From positions 1 to 64,000 of the forward strand of contig NZ_QOWE01000030.1 in NCBI RefSeq assembly GCF_003334855.1: DNA of 64,000 nucleotides, written 5' to 3'. Of the stretch, positions 35,186 through 43,041 are shown piece by piece. Both the position numbers and the translations under genes were made by a program. The notes under the pieces are model-generated. The model worked only from the letters and a program-made list of their open reading frames with translations. It was not told where the DNA came from and ran no database searches. The stretch's first letter is position 1. Each line of letters starts with the position of its first letter. The stretch comes from Larkinella punicea. Its GTDB lineage: Bacteria > Bacteroidota > Bacteroidia > Cytophagales > Spirosomataceae.

Positions 35186-36382
35186 ATGCTATCTCCGGAT
35201 GAATTGATCAAGTTATTATCTGATATGGAGTCCGACAGAATCGAACGGACCATCTCTACCCACAATACCGATAAATTTTGTGAAGCAGTTTGTGCTTTTT
35301 CCAACGATTTCCCAAATCACAAACTTCCTGGCTACCTAGTAATCGGCGTAGATGATAAAACAGGAAGAATAATAAATATTAACATAACAGACGAACTGCT
35401 GCGCAACTTAGCAGCAATACGGGACGATGGTAATGTGCTACCTAAACCGGCAATTACAATACAGAAGTATGATTTGTCAGCAGGAAGTGTTGTCGTTGTA
35501 GAAGTATTTCCAAGTTTCTTCCCGCCTGTTCGGTACAGAGGAAGAATATGGATTAGAAATGGTCCAAGAAAAGCCATTGCTACAGAAGCCGAAGAACGAA
35601 TGTTAACTGAAAAACGGGCTACTAGTTTTCGCTCTTTTGACTCCAGTCCGGCCATCGGCAGCAGCCTGAATGATATCAATGTTGAAATTTTCAAATTAAT
35701 TTATTTACCCAATGCCATTGACGCTGAAACATTGGCAGCTAATCACCGAGAATTAAAACAGCAACTAGGTTCGTTACGTTTATATGATGTTGTGCGCGAC
35801 TGCCCGACACAAGCAGGAATTCTCTTGTTGGGGAACAACCCTAACTACTATATTCAAGGGGCCTATATCCAGTATGTTCGTTTTGCCGGAAACGGTCTGG
35901 ATTCTGATGTCATAAATGAGCAAGTATTTTCAGGAGACTTGCTGACGACAATGAGAGAGTTGGACGCCTTTGTAAAAAACAATATTGAGAATCGGCCAAT
36001 TAGCATTAGCTCTTTACAGGAGGAAATAGTTAGAGCATACCCATTCAGAGCTATTCGGGAACTGCTTAACAACGCCGTAATGCATAGGGATTATGAATCA
36101 AATGCCCCTATAAAATTTTATGAATTCAATGACCGAATTGAAATAACAAACCCAGGAGGCTTATACGGAGTTGCTAGACCAGAAAACTTCCCGCATCAAA
36201 ATGACTATCGGAATCCGGTTATTGCAGAAGCATTAAAAATAATGGGATATGTAAATCGGTTTAATAGAGGCATTGCAACTGCTAAAAGTGAATTGTCAGC
36301 AAACGGGAACCCTGCTCCCGAGTTTCAGTATGACCAACCGATGTATTTTGGGGTTAAAATTTTCAAAAGGCCTACAATATGA
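35186..36382 (+). CDS. Schlafen/AlbA_2-type ATP-binding protein, first gene of an AT-rich cassette
   Basis: The 398-residue protein has an N-terminal AlbA_2 (Schlafen-like) domain over about 1-140 (KFCEAVCAFSNDF, GYLVIGVDDKTGRI, GRIWIRNGPRKAIATEAEER). A C-terminal GHKL-type ATP-binding domain follows (FRAIRELLNNAVMHRDYES, DRIEITNPGGLYG, YRNPVIAEALKIMGYVNRFNRGI). Proteins of this COG2865 type are annotated as putative transcriptional regulators, and several occur in defence contexts. Its stop overlaps the ParA-like gene by 4 bp (ATGA), so the two are translationally coupled. Base composition is much more AT-rich than the flanking genes, suggesting transfer. Confidence 0.8.
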   Translation: MLSPDELIKLLSDMESDRIERTISTHNTDKFCEAVCAFSNDFPNHKLPGYLVIGVDDKTGRIININITDELLRNLAAIRDDGNVLPKPAITIQKYDLSAGSVVVVEVFPSFFPPVRYRGRIWIRNGPRKAIATEAEERMLTEKRATSFRSFDSSPAIGSSLNDINVEIFKLIYLPNAIDAETLAANHRELKQQLGSLRLYDVVRDCPTQAGILLLGNNPNYYIQGAYIQYVRFAGNGLDSDVINEQVFSGDLLTTMRELDAFVKNNIENRPISISSLQEEIVRAYPFRAIRELLNNAVMHRDYESNAPIKFYEFNDRIEITNPGGLYGVARPENFPHQNDYRNPVIAEALKIMGYVNRFNRGIATAKSELSANGNPAPEFQYDQPMYFGVKIFKRPTI

Positions 36383-37368
36383 AGATAATAACATTTTTCA
36401 ATAATAAAGGTGGTGTAGGAAAAACTACCACTGTGTATCACATATCTTGGATGTTATCAGAATTGGGGCATCGGGTTTTAGCAGTTGATCTCGATCCTCA
36501 ATCAAATTTGTCTTCTATGTTTTTAACGCAGGAACGCATGGAAGAAATTGTGCTGGAAGAGCGTAATGAAACGATTCTTGACGCAATCATACCAGTTAGT
36601 GAAGGAGAGCCTTACCAACCCGTTCATATTGAAACAATAACCCCTACTATTTCTTTGCTCATTGGCAATCTGGCCCTTTCTGCTTTTGAGGATAAGCTTA
36701 GTGATGCTTGGACCAAATGTTTAGCCGGAGACCTCTTTGGGTTCAAAGTAACTTCATTGTTTAAAAGCTTAATTGATGACGCATCACAGCAAGTTGGTGC
36801 CAATTTTGTCTTGATCGATGTTGGTCCTAACTTGGGAGCCATCAACCGGGCCGTACTCATTAGTACCGACTATGTAGTTTTGCCTGTAGCCTCTGACTTA
36901 TTTTCACTACAAGGAATAAAAAATCTAGGAAAAACTTTAAGCGACTGGCATAATCAGTGGGAGAAACGTAAAAATGAATATCCTAAACCAGACAAAAGCC
37001 AGATTCCTGCAGGAAAAATGCTTCCCGTAGGCTACGTAATTTTACAATATAGTTCACGTGACAGTCGTCCGGTAAAGTCGTATATCCGCTGGGCTGACCG
37101 AATTCCTGAAGTATATCAAACGTTTGTGCTTAGAAATCAATCAAATGTGTTTCCTTCCTCCATTGAAGCTGATTTGAATGTAAACTGCCTAGCCATGCTA
37201 AAACACTATCGTAGTCTAGCACCTATGTCAATGGAAGCTCACAAACCAATGTTTTTACTAAAACCGGCTGACGGGGCTATAGGGGCTCATTATCAAGCTG
37301 TACAGAAATGTTATATGGATTTTAAGGATCTTACAAACAAAATCATTGAGAGAGTTAATGCGAACTAA
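36379..37368 (+). CDS. ParA-like AAA ATPase, second gene of the cassette
   Basis: This 329-residue protein has a deviant Walker A, FNNKGGVGKTTTVYH, near the N-terminus. Switch I is VDLDPQSNLSSMF and the Walker B/switch II strand is FVLIDVGPNLGAINRAV; the usual DTPP is DVGP. A long C-terminal half is not found in minimal ParA (VILQYSSRDSRPVKSYIRW, MLKHYRSLAPMSMEAH). No ParB or centromere-like repeat is nearby, so plasmid partition is unlikely. Coupling to the AlbA_2/ATP-binding protein suggests one complex or pathway, plausibly stress or phage defence; function is not established. Confidence 0.82.
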   Translation: MKIITFFNNKGGVGKTTTVYHISWMLSELGHRVLAVDLDPQSNLSSMFLTQERMEEIVLEERNETILDAIIPVSEGEPYQPVHIETITPTISLLIGNLALSAFEDKLSDAWTKCLAGDLFGFKVTSLFKSLIDDASQQVGANFVLIDVGPNLGAINRAVLISTDYVVLPVASDLFSLQGIKNLGKTLSDWHNQWEKRKNEYPKPDKSQIPAGKMLPVGYVILQYSSRDSRPVKSYIRWADRIPEVYQTFVLRNQSNVFPSSIEADLNVNCLAMLKHYRSLAPMSMEAHKPMFLLKPADGAIGAHYQAVQKCYMDFKDLTNKIIERVNAN

Positions 37369-37532
37369 AAATACGGCGAACATATTCTATTTTTTTTTCA
37401 ATACAACGCAACCATTTACGCCCCTGACTCGTATATCCGGCACAGAAGCCTTTGGCTCGACCTACCTATGATAACGAAGCGCCAGGGGAACCGCTGATGT
37501 TACCGGCTCGCGTCATGAGGTTCTGACTGAAC

Positions 37533-37571
37533 ACACCCGGTCGTTTCGAATCGCTCGAAATGGCCGGGTGT
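37533..37571 (+). terminator. Hairpin terminator between cassette and thioesterase
   Basis: ACACCCGGTCGTTTCGA (37533-37549) pairs with TCGAAATGGCCGGGTGT (37555-37571), with two G:U pairs and a 5-nt loop, followed by TCTGTTTTTA on the plus strand. It ends 7 bp before the convergent thioesterase stop and probably serves the AlbA_2/ParA cassette. Confidence 0.75.
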
Positions 37572-37578
37572 TCTGTTT

Positions 37579-37965
37579 TTATAGAATTTTCACCGGATTT
37601 TTATGCTCATCGATGGCCACGAATGTGAACGAACCATGAACGGCCCGTTCCCGGTGATCGCTGTACATTTCCTCGACAAAAATATCGACATCGATCCGCA
37701 GACTGGTATTGCCCAGATGCGCCACCCGGCCGATGAGTTCAACAATCGTTCCGGCCGGAATGGGCTTGTTGAAATTGATTTTATCTGACGAAACCGTTAC
37801 GACCCGTTTGCGGGTAAACCGGGTGGCGGTGATGAACGCAATTTCGTCCATCATTTGCATGGCCGTACCGCCAAAAAGGGTGTCGTAATGATTGGTGGTG
37901 TTGGGAAAAACCGCTTTAAAAACCCGGGTTTCGGCGAGTTGTATTTTTTCTTCGATTGACGTCAT
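37579..37965 (-). CDS. Acyl-CoA thioesterase, hotdog fold
   Basis: This 128-residue single-hotdog protein of the YciA/BFIT-related type has NHYDTLFGGTAMQMMDEIAFI (active-site loop with the conserved Asn-His and Asp), then SSDKINFNKPIPAGTIVELIGRV and the final VHGSFTFVAID. It hydrolyses acyl-CoA thioesters in the cytosol; chain preference is not predictable. It lies 22 bp after the CWC gene on the same strand, and metE is further upstream, so a shared transcript is possible though unproven. Confidence 0.9.
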   Translation of the reverse strand: MTSIEEKIQLAETRVFKAVFPNTTNHYDTLFGGTAMQMMDEIAFITATRFTRKRVVTVSSDKINFNKPIPAGTIVELIGRVAHLGNTSLRIDVDIFVEEMYSDHRERAVHGSFTFVAIDEHKNPVKIL

Positions 37966-37987
37966 ACTTTCAGATTAGGAGTAAAAT

Positions 37988-38233
37988 TCAATGCGCATTC
38001 CGGAATTTCCCCAGCAATTCCTGATGCTTTTGTTGGTTATATTCCGTTCGTACTTCCTGCAAACACCTGGCACACAAACAAGTGGCAAACTGAGAACGAA
38101 CGTAATCCCGCTGTTCGTCGCTCAACGGAACCGCCACGCACTGGCAGAGGGTAATGCTCCCCACCTTGCATTCAAAAGCCGCTCCGCAACGCGGACAACC
38201 GACGGTTTCGTGCTTTTTCGTTAGTGTTTCCAT
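37988..38233 (-). CDS. Cysteine-rich CWC family protein
   Basis: This 81-residue protein has the CWC cysteine pattern: CPRCGAAFEC, TLCQC and CLCARCL, with HETVG before the first pair. It probably binds zinc through these residues. Function is unknown for the family. It starts 41 bp after the metE stop and precedes the thioesterase gene. Confidence 0.85.
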   Translation of the reverse strand: METLTKKHETVGCPRCGAAFECKVGSITLCQCVAVPLSDEQRDYVRSQFATCLCARCLQEVRTEYNQQKHQELLGKFRNAH

Positions 38234-38274
38234 AGGTTTATAGCAACGGAAATGAAAAATATTAAAAAGTTTGG

Positions 38275-40602
38275 TTACACCCTCTCAATCACCAGATTCC
38301 GCGCCGTTTGGGCGGCTTGCACCATGTTTTTGAGTGCCTGTTCCGTTTCCGGCCACCGGCGGGTTTTCAGTCCACAATCCGGATTGACCCACAGATTCCG
38401 AACCGGCAACACATCGGCAGCTTTATGAAGCAACGCGATGATTTCTTCCGTGGTCGGCACGCGCGGGCTGTGGATGTCGTAGACGCCGGGGCCAATTTCG
38501 TTCGGATAATTGAATTGAACAAAAGCATCCAGCAATTCCATCTGCGACCGCGAGGTTTCAATCGTGATCACATCGGCATCCAGATCGGCAATCGACTGAA
38601 TAATATCGTTGAATTCAGAATAGCACATGTGTGTGTGAATCTGGGTTTCGTTGCGCACACCCGACGCCGACACCCGGAACGCCTTCACGGCCCAATCCAG
38701 GTAGGTTTCCCAGTTTTCCCGGCGCAGCGGCAAGCCTTCCCGAATGGCTGGTTCGTCAATCTGAATAACCTGAATACCAGCCCGTTCCAGATCGACCACT
38801 TCATCCCGAATCGCGAAAGCGATCTGCATACACGTATCCCGGCGCGGCTGATCATCCCGGACAAACGACCATTGCAGAATCGTTACCGGGCCGGTCAGCA
38901 TCCCTTTGACCGGTTTCCGGGTCAACGATTGCGCATATTCGGCCCAGCGAACGGTCATGGCCTCGGGGCGGTAAACGTCGCCGTAGATGATCGGTGGTTT
39001 GACGCAGCGCGAGCCGTAGCTCTGCACCCAGCCGTTCTGACTAAAGGCAAAACCGTCGAGCCATTCGCCGAAGTATTCGACCATGTCGTTGCGCTCAAAT
39101 TCGCCGTGAACCAGCACATCCAGACCGATTTCTTCCTGCCAGCGGATGGCCTTTTCGGTTTCGACCCGAATGAACGCTTCGTATTGCTCCAGCGTCTTTT
39201 CGCCTTTTTTGAACTTCGCCCGGTTGATGCGAACATCGTCGGTTTGCGGAAATGAACCAATGGTCGTCGTTGGAAACAACGGCAGATTCAACCGCTCGTG
39301 CTGGATGCTTTGGCGCCGATGAAAGGGTGCGCCCCGGTGCGTATCTTTGTCGGTCAATTGACGCACCCGTTGCTGAACGTCCGGGCGGTTGATCAGCGCG
39401 GATTGTCGGCGCTCGGCCAGAACCGTCTCATTTTCAATCAGCCAGATCTTCGCCTGTTCGCTGTCGGGCTGAGCCGCAATCGTTGCCAGTTTAACCACTT
39501 CGCTCAGTTTCTGTTTGGCAAAAGCCAGCCATTGCTTGATTTCGGGCGTTAAACCGCTGGCTTCCGTTTCCGAAGCCAGATCGCAGGGCGTGTGCAACAG
39601 CGAACACGATGGAGCCACCCACACGCGGTTTTGGCCCAGGGCGTCAGTGGCTTTCTGAATCAGGCTGAGCGAACGGTTTAGGTCATTGATCCAGATGTTC
39701 CGGCCATCCACTACGCCCAGCGACAGGATAGTTTTGCGATCCACAAAATCCGTGTGCAGCAGGTCATCCAGTTGATTGGGGCAGCGAACCAGGTCGATGT
39801 GCAGCGCATCGACCGGCAATTGCGTTGCCAGAGGGAGGTTTTCGCCAAAACATTCGAAATACGAAGCGACCAGAAATTTCAGGTTTGGAAACCTTTCGCG
39901 CAAAAACCGGTAGGCCGTGGCGTAGGCTGTTTGTTGTTGCTCATCGGCATTCAGCACCAGACCCGGTTCGTCAAACTGAATCCATTCGGCACCCTGTGCC
40001 TCCAGACGGCTCAGAATCTGTTCATACACCGGCAGCAGTCGGTCGAGTAAATCCAGCCGGTGAAAACCGTCCTCTTTTTCTTTTCCCAGCAACAGATACG
40101 TTACCGGCCCCGGCAAAACCGGTTTGGGAATACGGCCCAACACGGTTTTGGCTTCCTCAAAATCCGTGAAGACTTTCCCGGAACGCAGCGAAAACGACTG
40201 TGCTTTGCTGAATTCGGGAACCAGATAATGATAGTTGGTATCGAACCACTTCGTCATTTCCAGGGCGATGAGATCCAGACCGTTCTGTTGATAGCCGCGG
40301 GCCATCGCAAAATAGAGATCCAGTTCGCGAACCCCGGGTTTTTCGGCGAGGGGCCGAAACCGTTCCGGGATGGCGTCGACGGTTAGCGACCAGTCCAGAA
40401 TCTGATCGTAAAACGAGAAATCGTTGCACGGAATGAGCGAGATCCCGGCCTGTTGCTGGGTCAGCCAGTTGTCGCGCCGGATGCGCTGCCCGGCTTCGGC
40501 CAGTTGGTCATGCGTAATTTTTCCGGCCCAGTACTGTTCATTGGCCTTTTTGAGTTCGCGGTGGCTACCGATTCGTGGATAGCCGAGGTTGTGTGCGACC
40601 AT
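38275..40602 (-). CDS. metE: Cobalamin-independent methionine synthase
   Basis: ATG 40602 gives a 775-residue protein starting MVAHNLGYPRIGSHRELKKANEQYW, the normal MetE opening; the frame continuing to 40803 is leader sequence. Two (beta/alpha)8 halves are present: substrate motifs IGSFPQTDDVR, LTGPVTILQWSFVRDDQPR and QIDEPAIREGLP, and zinc ligands HTHMCYSEF and NPDCGLKTR. It methylates homocysteine from 5-methyl-THF triglutamate. The divergent gene is an Lrp/AsnC regulator, a plausible controller. A 385-bp gap separates the two starts. Confidence 0.96.
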   Translation of the reverse strand: MVAHNLGYPRIGSHRELKKANEQYWAGKITHDQLAEAGQRIRRDNWLTQQQAGISLIPCNDFSFYDQILDWSLTVDAIPERFRPLAEKPGVRELDLYFAMARGYQQNGLDLIALEMTKWFDTNYHYLVPEFSKAQSFSLRSGKVFTDFEEAKTVLGRIPKPVLPGPVTYLLLGKEKEDGFHRLDLLDRLLPVYEQILSRLEAQGAEWIQFDEPGLVLNADEQQQTAYATAYRFLRERFPNLKFLVASYFECFGENLPLATQLPVDALHIDLVRCPNQLDDLLHTDFVDRKTILSLGVVDGRNIWINDLNRSLSLIQKATDALGQNRVWVAPSCSLLHTPCDLASETEASGLTPEIKQWLAFAKQKLSEVVKLATIAAQPDSEQAKIWLIENETVLAERRQSALINRPDVQQRVRQLTDKDTHRGAPFHRRQSIQHERLNLPLFPTTTIGSFPQTDDVRINRAKFKKGEKTLEQYEAFIRVETEKAIRWQEEIGLDVLVHGEFERNDMVEYFGEWLDGFAFSQNGWVQSYGSRCVKPPIIYGDVYRPEAMTVRWAEYAQSLTRKPVKGMLTGPVTILQWSFVRDDQPRRDTCMQIAFAIRDEVVDLERAGIQVIQIDEPAIREGLPLRRENWETYLDWAVKAFRVSASGVRNETQIHTHMCYSEFNDIIQSIADLDADVITIETSRSQMELLDAFVQFNYPNEIGPGVYDIHSPRVPTTEEIIALLHKAADVLPVRNLWVNPDCGLKTRRWPETEQALKNMVQAAQTARNLVIERV

Positions 40603-40987
40603 TTGTGTGAGTTGGTTTATAAGGGTACAGAATTCTTTGCCGAACACCCTACACCCGCACGCTGTGGAAAACCAACACCCATGGCACACCTCACCCAGCC
40701 CCTGAAAGACAGGGAAATACGTAAAAGTCAGGAACTGATGGAAGTCCGGAAGCGTGTCGGTTTGATCAACATGGCTAAGGCAAGTCGCCTGCCCATCTTT
40801 CAAGGAAAAGCTGTGTCAAATACAATCGAACCCTCTGTACTAGATTAAAAATCTCAACAAAATTATATAATAAGACTAAATATCTACTAGTGAGGATTAA
40901 ATTTAGAATAATAATCTATATTTGTAATCTTATTAGATATTTCTTCTTTTAACAAGTCATTTTTTACAAATAGAAGGAAATTATTCC
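40603..40987. other. 385-bp divergent regulatory region between metE and an Lrp/AsnC gene
   Basis: The half next to metE is GC-rich; the half next to the regulator (about 40850-40987) is very AT-rich. The AT-rich half contains AATATCTACTAG and TTAGATATTT, loosely mirrored AT boxes of the kind Lrp proteins bind. I looked for SAM (S-box) and cobalamin consensus elements in the metE leader and did not recognise either. A 55-codon plus-strand frame from ATG 40681 overlaps the leader and is probably not a gene. Confidence 0.6.
40917..40924 (+). promoter_or_regulatory. Bacteroidota -7 promoter element (TATATTTG)
   Basis: TATATTTG matches TAnnTTTG, 64 bp before the GTG start of the Lrp/AsnC gene. 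No TTTG is seen at the right distance upstream. Confidence 0.5.
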
Positions 40988-41449
40988 GTGGAAAAACCAG
41001 ATCAAATAGACCTACAGTTGCTCAAATTGTTGGGAGAAAATTCGAATGTGACCATTAAGGAATTGGCAGATCAGGTAAATCTGTCGCACACACCGGTTTT
41101 TGAAAGGGTAAAAAGACTGGAGTCGAATGGTTACATTAAAAAATACATCGCCATCATCGATGCGGAAAAGCTCCATTACGGGTTAATCGTTTTTTGTAAT
41201 ATCAAGCTTAAGCAGCACGATAGAAGTATTGGTCATGAGTTTGTAAGCGATATTCTTAGACTGGAAGAAGTCGTCGAATGCTACAATATTTCCGGGGATT
41301 TCGACTTTCTATTGAAAGTGTATGCGAAAGATATGAAACACTACCAGGATTTTGTATTCAATAAACTTGGTTCGGTGACAAGCATTGGAAGCACACACAG
41401 TACCTTTGTGATGTGTGAAAACAAAAACTCCTATAACGTTAATTTTTAG
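40988..41449 (+). CDS. Lrp/AsnC family transcriptional regulator
   Basis: This 153-residue protein has an N-terminal winged helix-turn-helix (IDLQLLKLLGENSNVTIKELADQVNLSHTPVFERVKRL) and a C-terminal RAM ligand-binding domain (EVVECYNISGDFDFLLKVYAKD). The start is GTG 40988, preceded by a purine-rich AGAAGGAAA that may act as a weak ribosome site. Divergent placement from metE suggests control of methionine synthesis, as many Lrp/AsnC genes regulate a divergent neighbour. Its base composition is lower in GC than the surrounding genes. Confidence 0.92.
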   Translation: MEKPDQIDLQLLKLLGENSNVTIKELADQVNLSHTPVFERVKRLESNGYIKKYIAIIDAEKLHYGLIVFCNIKLKQHDRSIGHEFVSDILRLEEVVECYNISGDFDFLLKVYAKDMKHYQDFVFNKLGSVTSIGSTHSTFVMCENKNSYNVNF

Positions 41450-41500
41450 TCAGTAAATCCGATCACTCTCAACCGATTGACCGGAAAAACCCAAAACCCC

Positions 41501-41950
41501 ATGCGATATATCCTGCCTTCAGGACTCCTGATGTTGGTACTCAGTAGCTGCGGTGACGGTTCCCGCCGGTCGGAAACAACGGAAAATGCGGCTGATTCGA
41601 CGGTTACGTCTATCGATACCGTTTGCTACCGGCAGGTAGTGGGGCGCGATACCACGCTGCTGCGGCTAGTCATTCAGGGCGCCGAAGTAACCGGCGAGCT
41701 GGCCATTTTGCCTTATGAAAAAGACCGGGCGCGGGGTCCGTTGAAGGGAACGTTAACGAAGAATCAAATCCGGGCCGACTGGCAGCGTTCGGGTGAAGGC
41801 GTAACGCAACCACACGAAATCACCTTCACGCTCACCGGCGATGCCATTACCTGGCACGAAGGCGAGCGTGTTGAAACAGAAGGACGGTGGGTGTTGATAA
41901 AACCGGAAGGCGGTTTCAGGTATACGTTACTGAAGACAGAATGCCGGTAG
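41501..41950 (+). CDS. Small hypothetical lipoprotein
   Basis: ATG 41501 gives 149 residues with signal MRYILPSGLLMLVLSSC (lipobox Cys17). A Thr/Ser-rich linker and a beta-strand-rich domain follow (DTTLLRLVIQGAEVTGELAILPYEKDRARGPLKG, HEITFTLTGDAITWHEG). The strand pattern looks like the short lipocalin-like lipoproteins of Bacteroidota. Function unknown. The eight codons before it from 41477 are rejected since they would precede the signal. It follows the Lrp gene by 51 bp and runs tail to tail with the next gene. Confidence 0.75.
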   Translation: MRYILPSGLLMLVLSSCGDGSRRSETTENAADSTVTSIDTVCYRQVVGRDTTLLRLVIQGAEVTGELAILPYEKDRARGPLKGTLTKNQIRADWQRSGEGVTQPHEITFTLTGDAITWHEGERVETEGRWVLIKPEGGFRYTLLKTECR

Positions 41951-41951
41951 A

Positions 41952-42587
41952 TTATTCCAGCCCCAAATCCGTCAGGATTTTTTGCGTTTTAGCGTCGTAA
42001 CTCTCCACGGTTTTCAATTCGATGGCAAAGGAGTTGTTTTTCCCAAATGAACTCGCATCGATGATTTTGGAAACCCGGTAATCCAGTTGTTCAGGCTTAA
42101 ACCGAACGTTAAACAACGGCTTCGGTTTGTTGGGATACTGACTGTGGTAGAGCAGTTGTTTCATCGCAAGCGGGCGTTTGTCGGGTGCTACCGACTCCAG
42201 CAAATCACCGAGTTCGCTCCTCATTTGCTCATACCATTCGGCTACCACTTCGGTCGGTAATTCAGCTTCCCACTGCGAAATGTGTTGCCATTCTCTCAGC
42301 ACACCCACCACTAATTTTTTAGCCGACCCTTTGCCATTTTCAGCAAAACGGAGGGTATACAACAGAATGGGAATTTCCAGATTCTGCTCCGGCCCCAACC
42401 CTTCAATGTAGGCATACTGATACCCTTCGTACGAATGCCGTTCGTTTCGGAACCACTCTTCAATGCCAAAGCCGTAGGTCGCTTCAAAAGCCGTCCGGCT
42501 TGAGGTGGCATTATCAGACTTATAATTAGGGCCGGATGGTTCTTTGTAGCCCCTATTATTATTCGTTAAACGAGCAAGATAAAACAT
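41952..42587 (-). CDS. Hypothetical protein resembling N-domains of HNH/restriction proteins
   Basis: The 211-residue protein opens MFYLARLTNNNRGYKEPSG and continues FEATYGFGIEEWFRN and YQYAYIEGLG. I associate that pattern with the N-terminal domain of some HNH-endonuclease and restriction-like proteins, thought to read modified DNA, but I cannot name a family with certainty. The rest (LREWQHISQWEAELPTE, FNVRFKPEQLDYRVSK) is unfamiliar. No nuclease motif is present, so it is either a stand-alone domain or has lost a partner. No signal peptide is seen. A 454-bp empty region lies upstream. Confidence 0.6.
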   Translation of the reverse strand: MFYLARLTNNNRGYKEPSGPNYKSDNATSSRTAFEATYGFGIEEWFRNERHSYEGYQYAYIEGLGPEQNLEIPILLYTLRFAENGKGSAKKLVVGVLREWQHISQWEAELPTEVVAEWYEQMRSELGDLLESVAPDKRPLAMKQLLYHSQYPNKPKPLFNVRFKPEQLDYRVSKIIDASSFGKNNSFAIELKTVESYDAKTQKILTDLGLE

Positions 42588-43041
42588 ACTATTAGGTTTT
42601 GATACTATGTAAATTTGTATTTTCGTTTAAATCAAAAAACGATTGCACTTTCCTTTCAATCCTTATGAAGCACCTCAACCTCCCTCGAAAAACCGAAAAT
42701 TTGAATCGCAAAAAGCCTGTAGTGAACAAAAAGATCACTTAGGCAGACTTCATCACGCTGCGGCTCAAAAGAAAAGATCAGCTAGTAATCAGTAGATTAG
42801 TGAACAAAACATTCGCCAAAAAACCGGTAACCGCCTTGACGCTGGTTTTGGTTTTATCGTACCCGTTGGATAGCCTGTTGGGCGGTGTTCACAAGTCAAG
42901 ATCGTAGTTCTACTGCAAAGGTCGCCAAATCTGACAATTTAGCCAACAATTTTTACGACTGGCCGAGTATGATTTTTTTTATTTGGCAGCCACAGCGACA
43001 ATACCGAACTTTACCCCAAATTAAAACCACCCATTCGTTAC
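42588..43041. other. 454-bp gap without a convincing gene
   Basis: There is a TAnnTTTG match (TAAATTTG, 42610-42617, plus strand), a 25-codon frame from ATG 42664, and a 35-codon open stretch from 42801. A 12-bp direct repeat TAGTGAACAAAA occurs at 42720-42731 and 42798-42809. None is enough to call a gene. The DNA looks like decayed coding or mobile sequence. Confidence 0.5.

Noticed and set aside
36379-37368. Plasmid or chromosome partition (parAB) locus
   Set aside because: No ParB-like gene and no array of centromere-like repeats is nearby, and the protein has a long non-ParA C-terminal half.
40681-40848. 55-codon frame on the plus strand (MAHLTQPLKD...) in the metE leader
   Set aside because: Its composition is plausible, but it lies entirely within the GC-rich metE leader, has no promoter or ribosome site, and the same frame continues upstream antisense to metE. 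Conservation would be needed to accept it.
40603-40860. SAM or cobalamin riboswitch before metE
   Set aside because: I could not find the core consensus of S-box or B12 elements; a covariance-model search would be needed to claim one.
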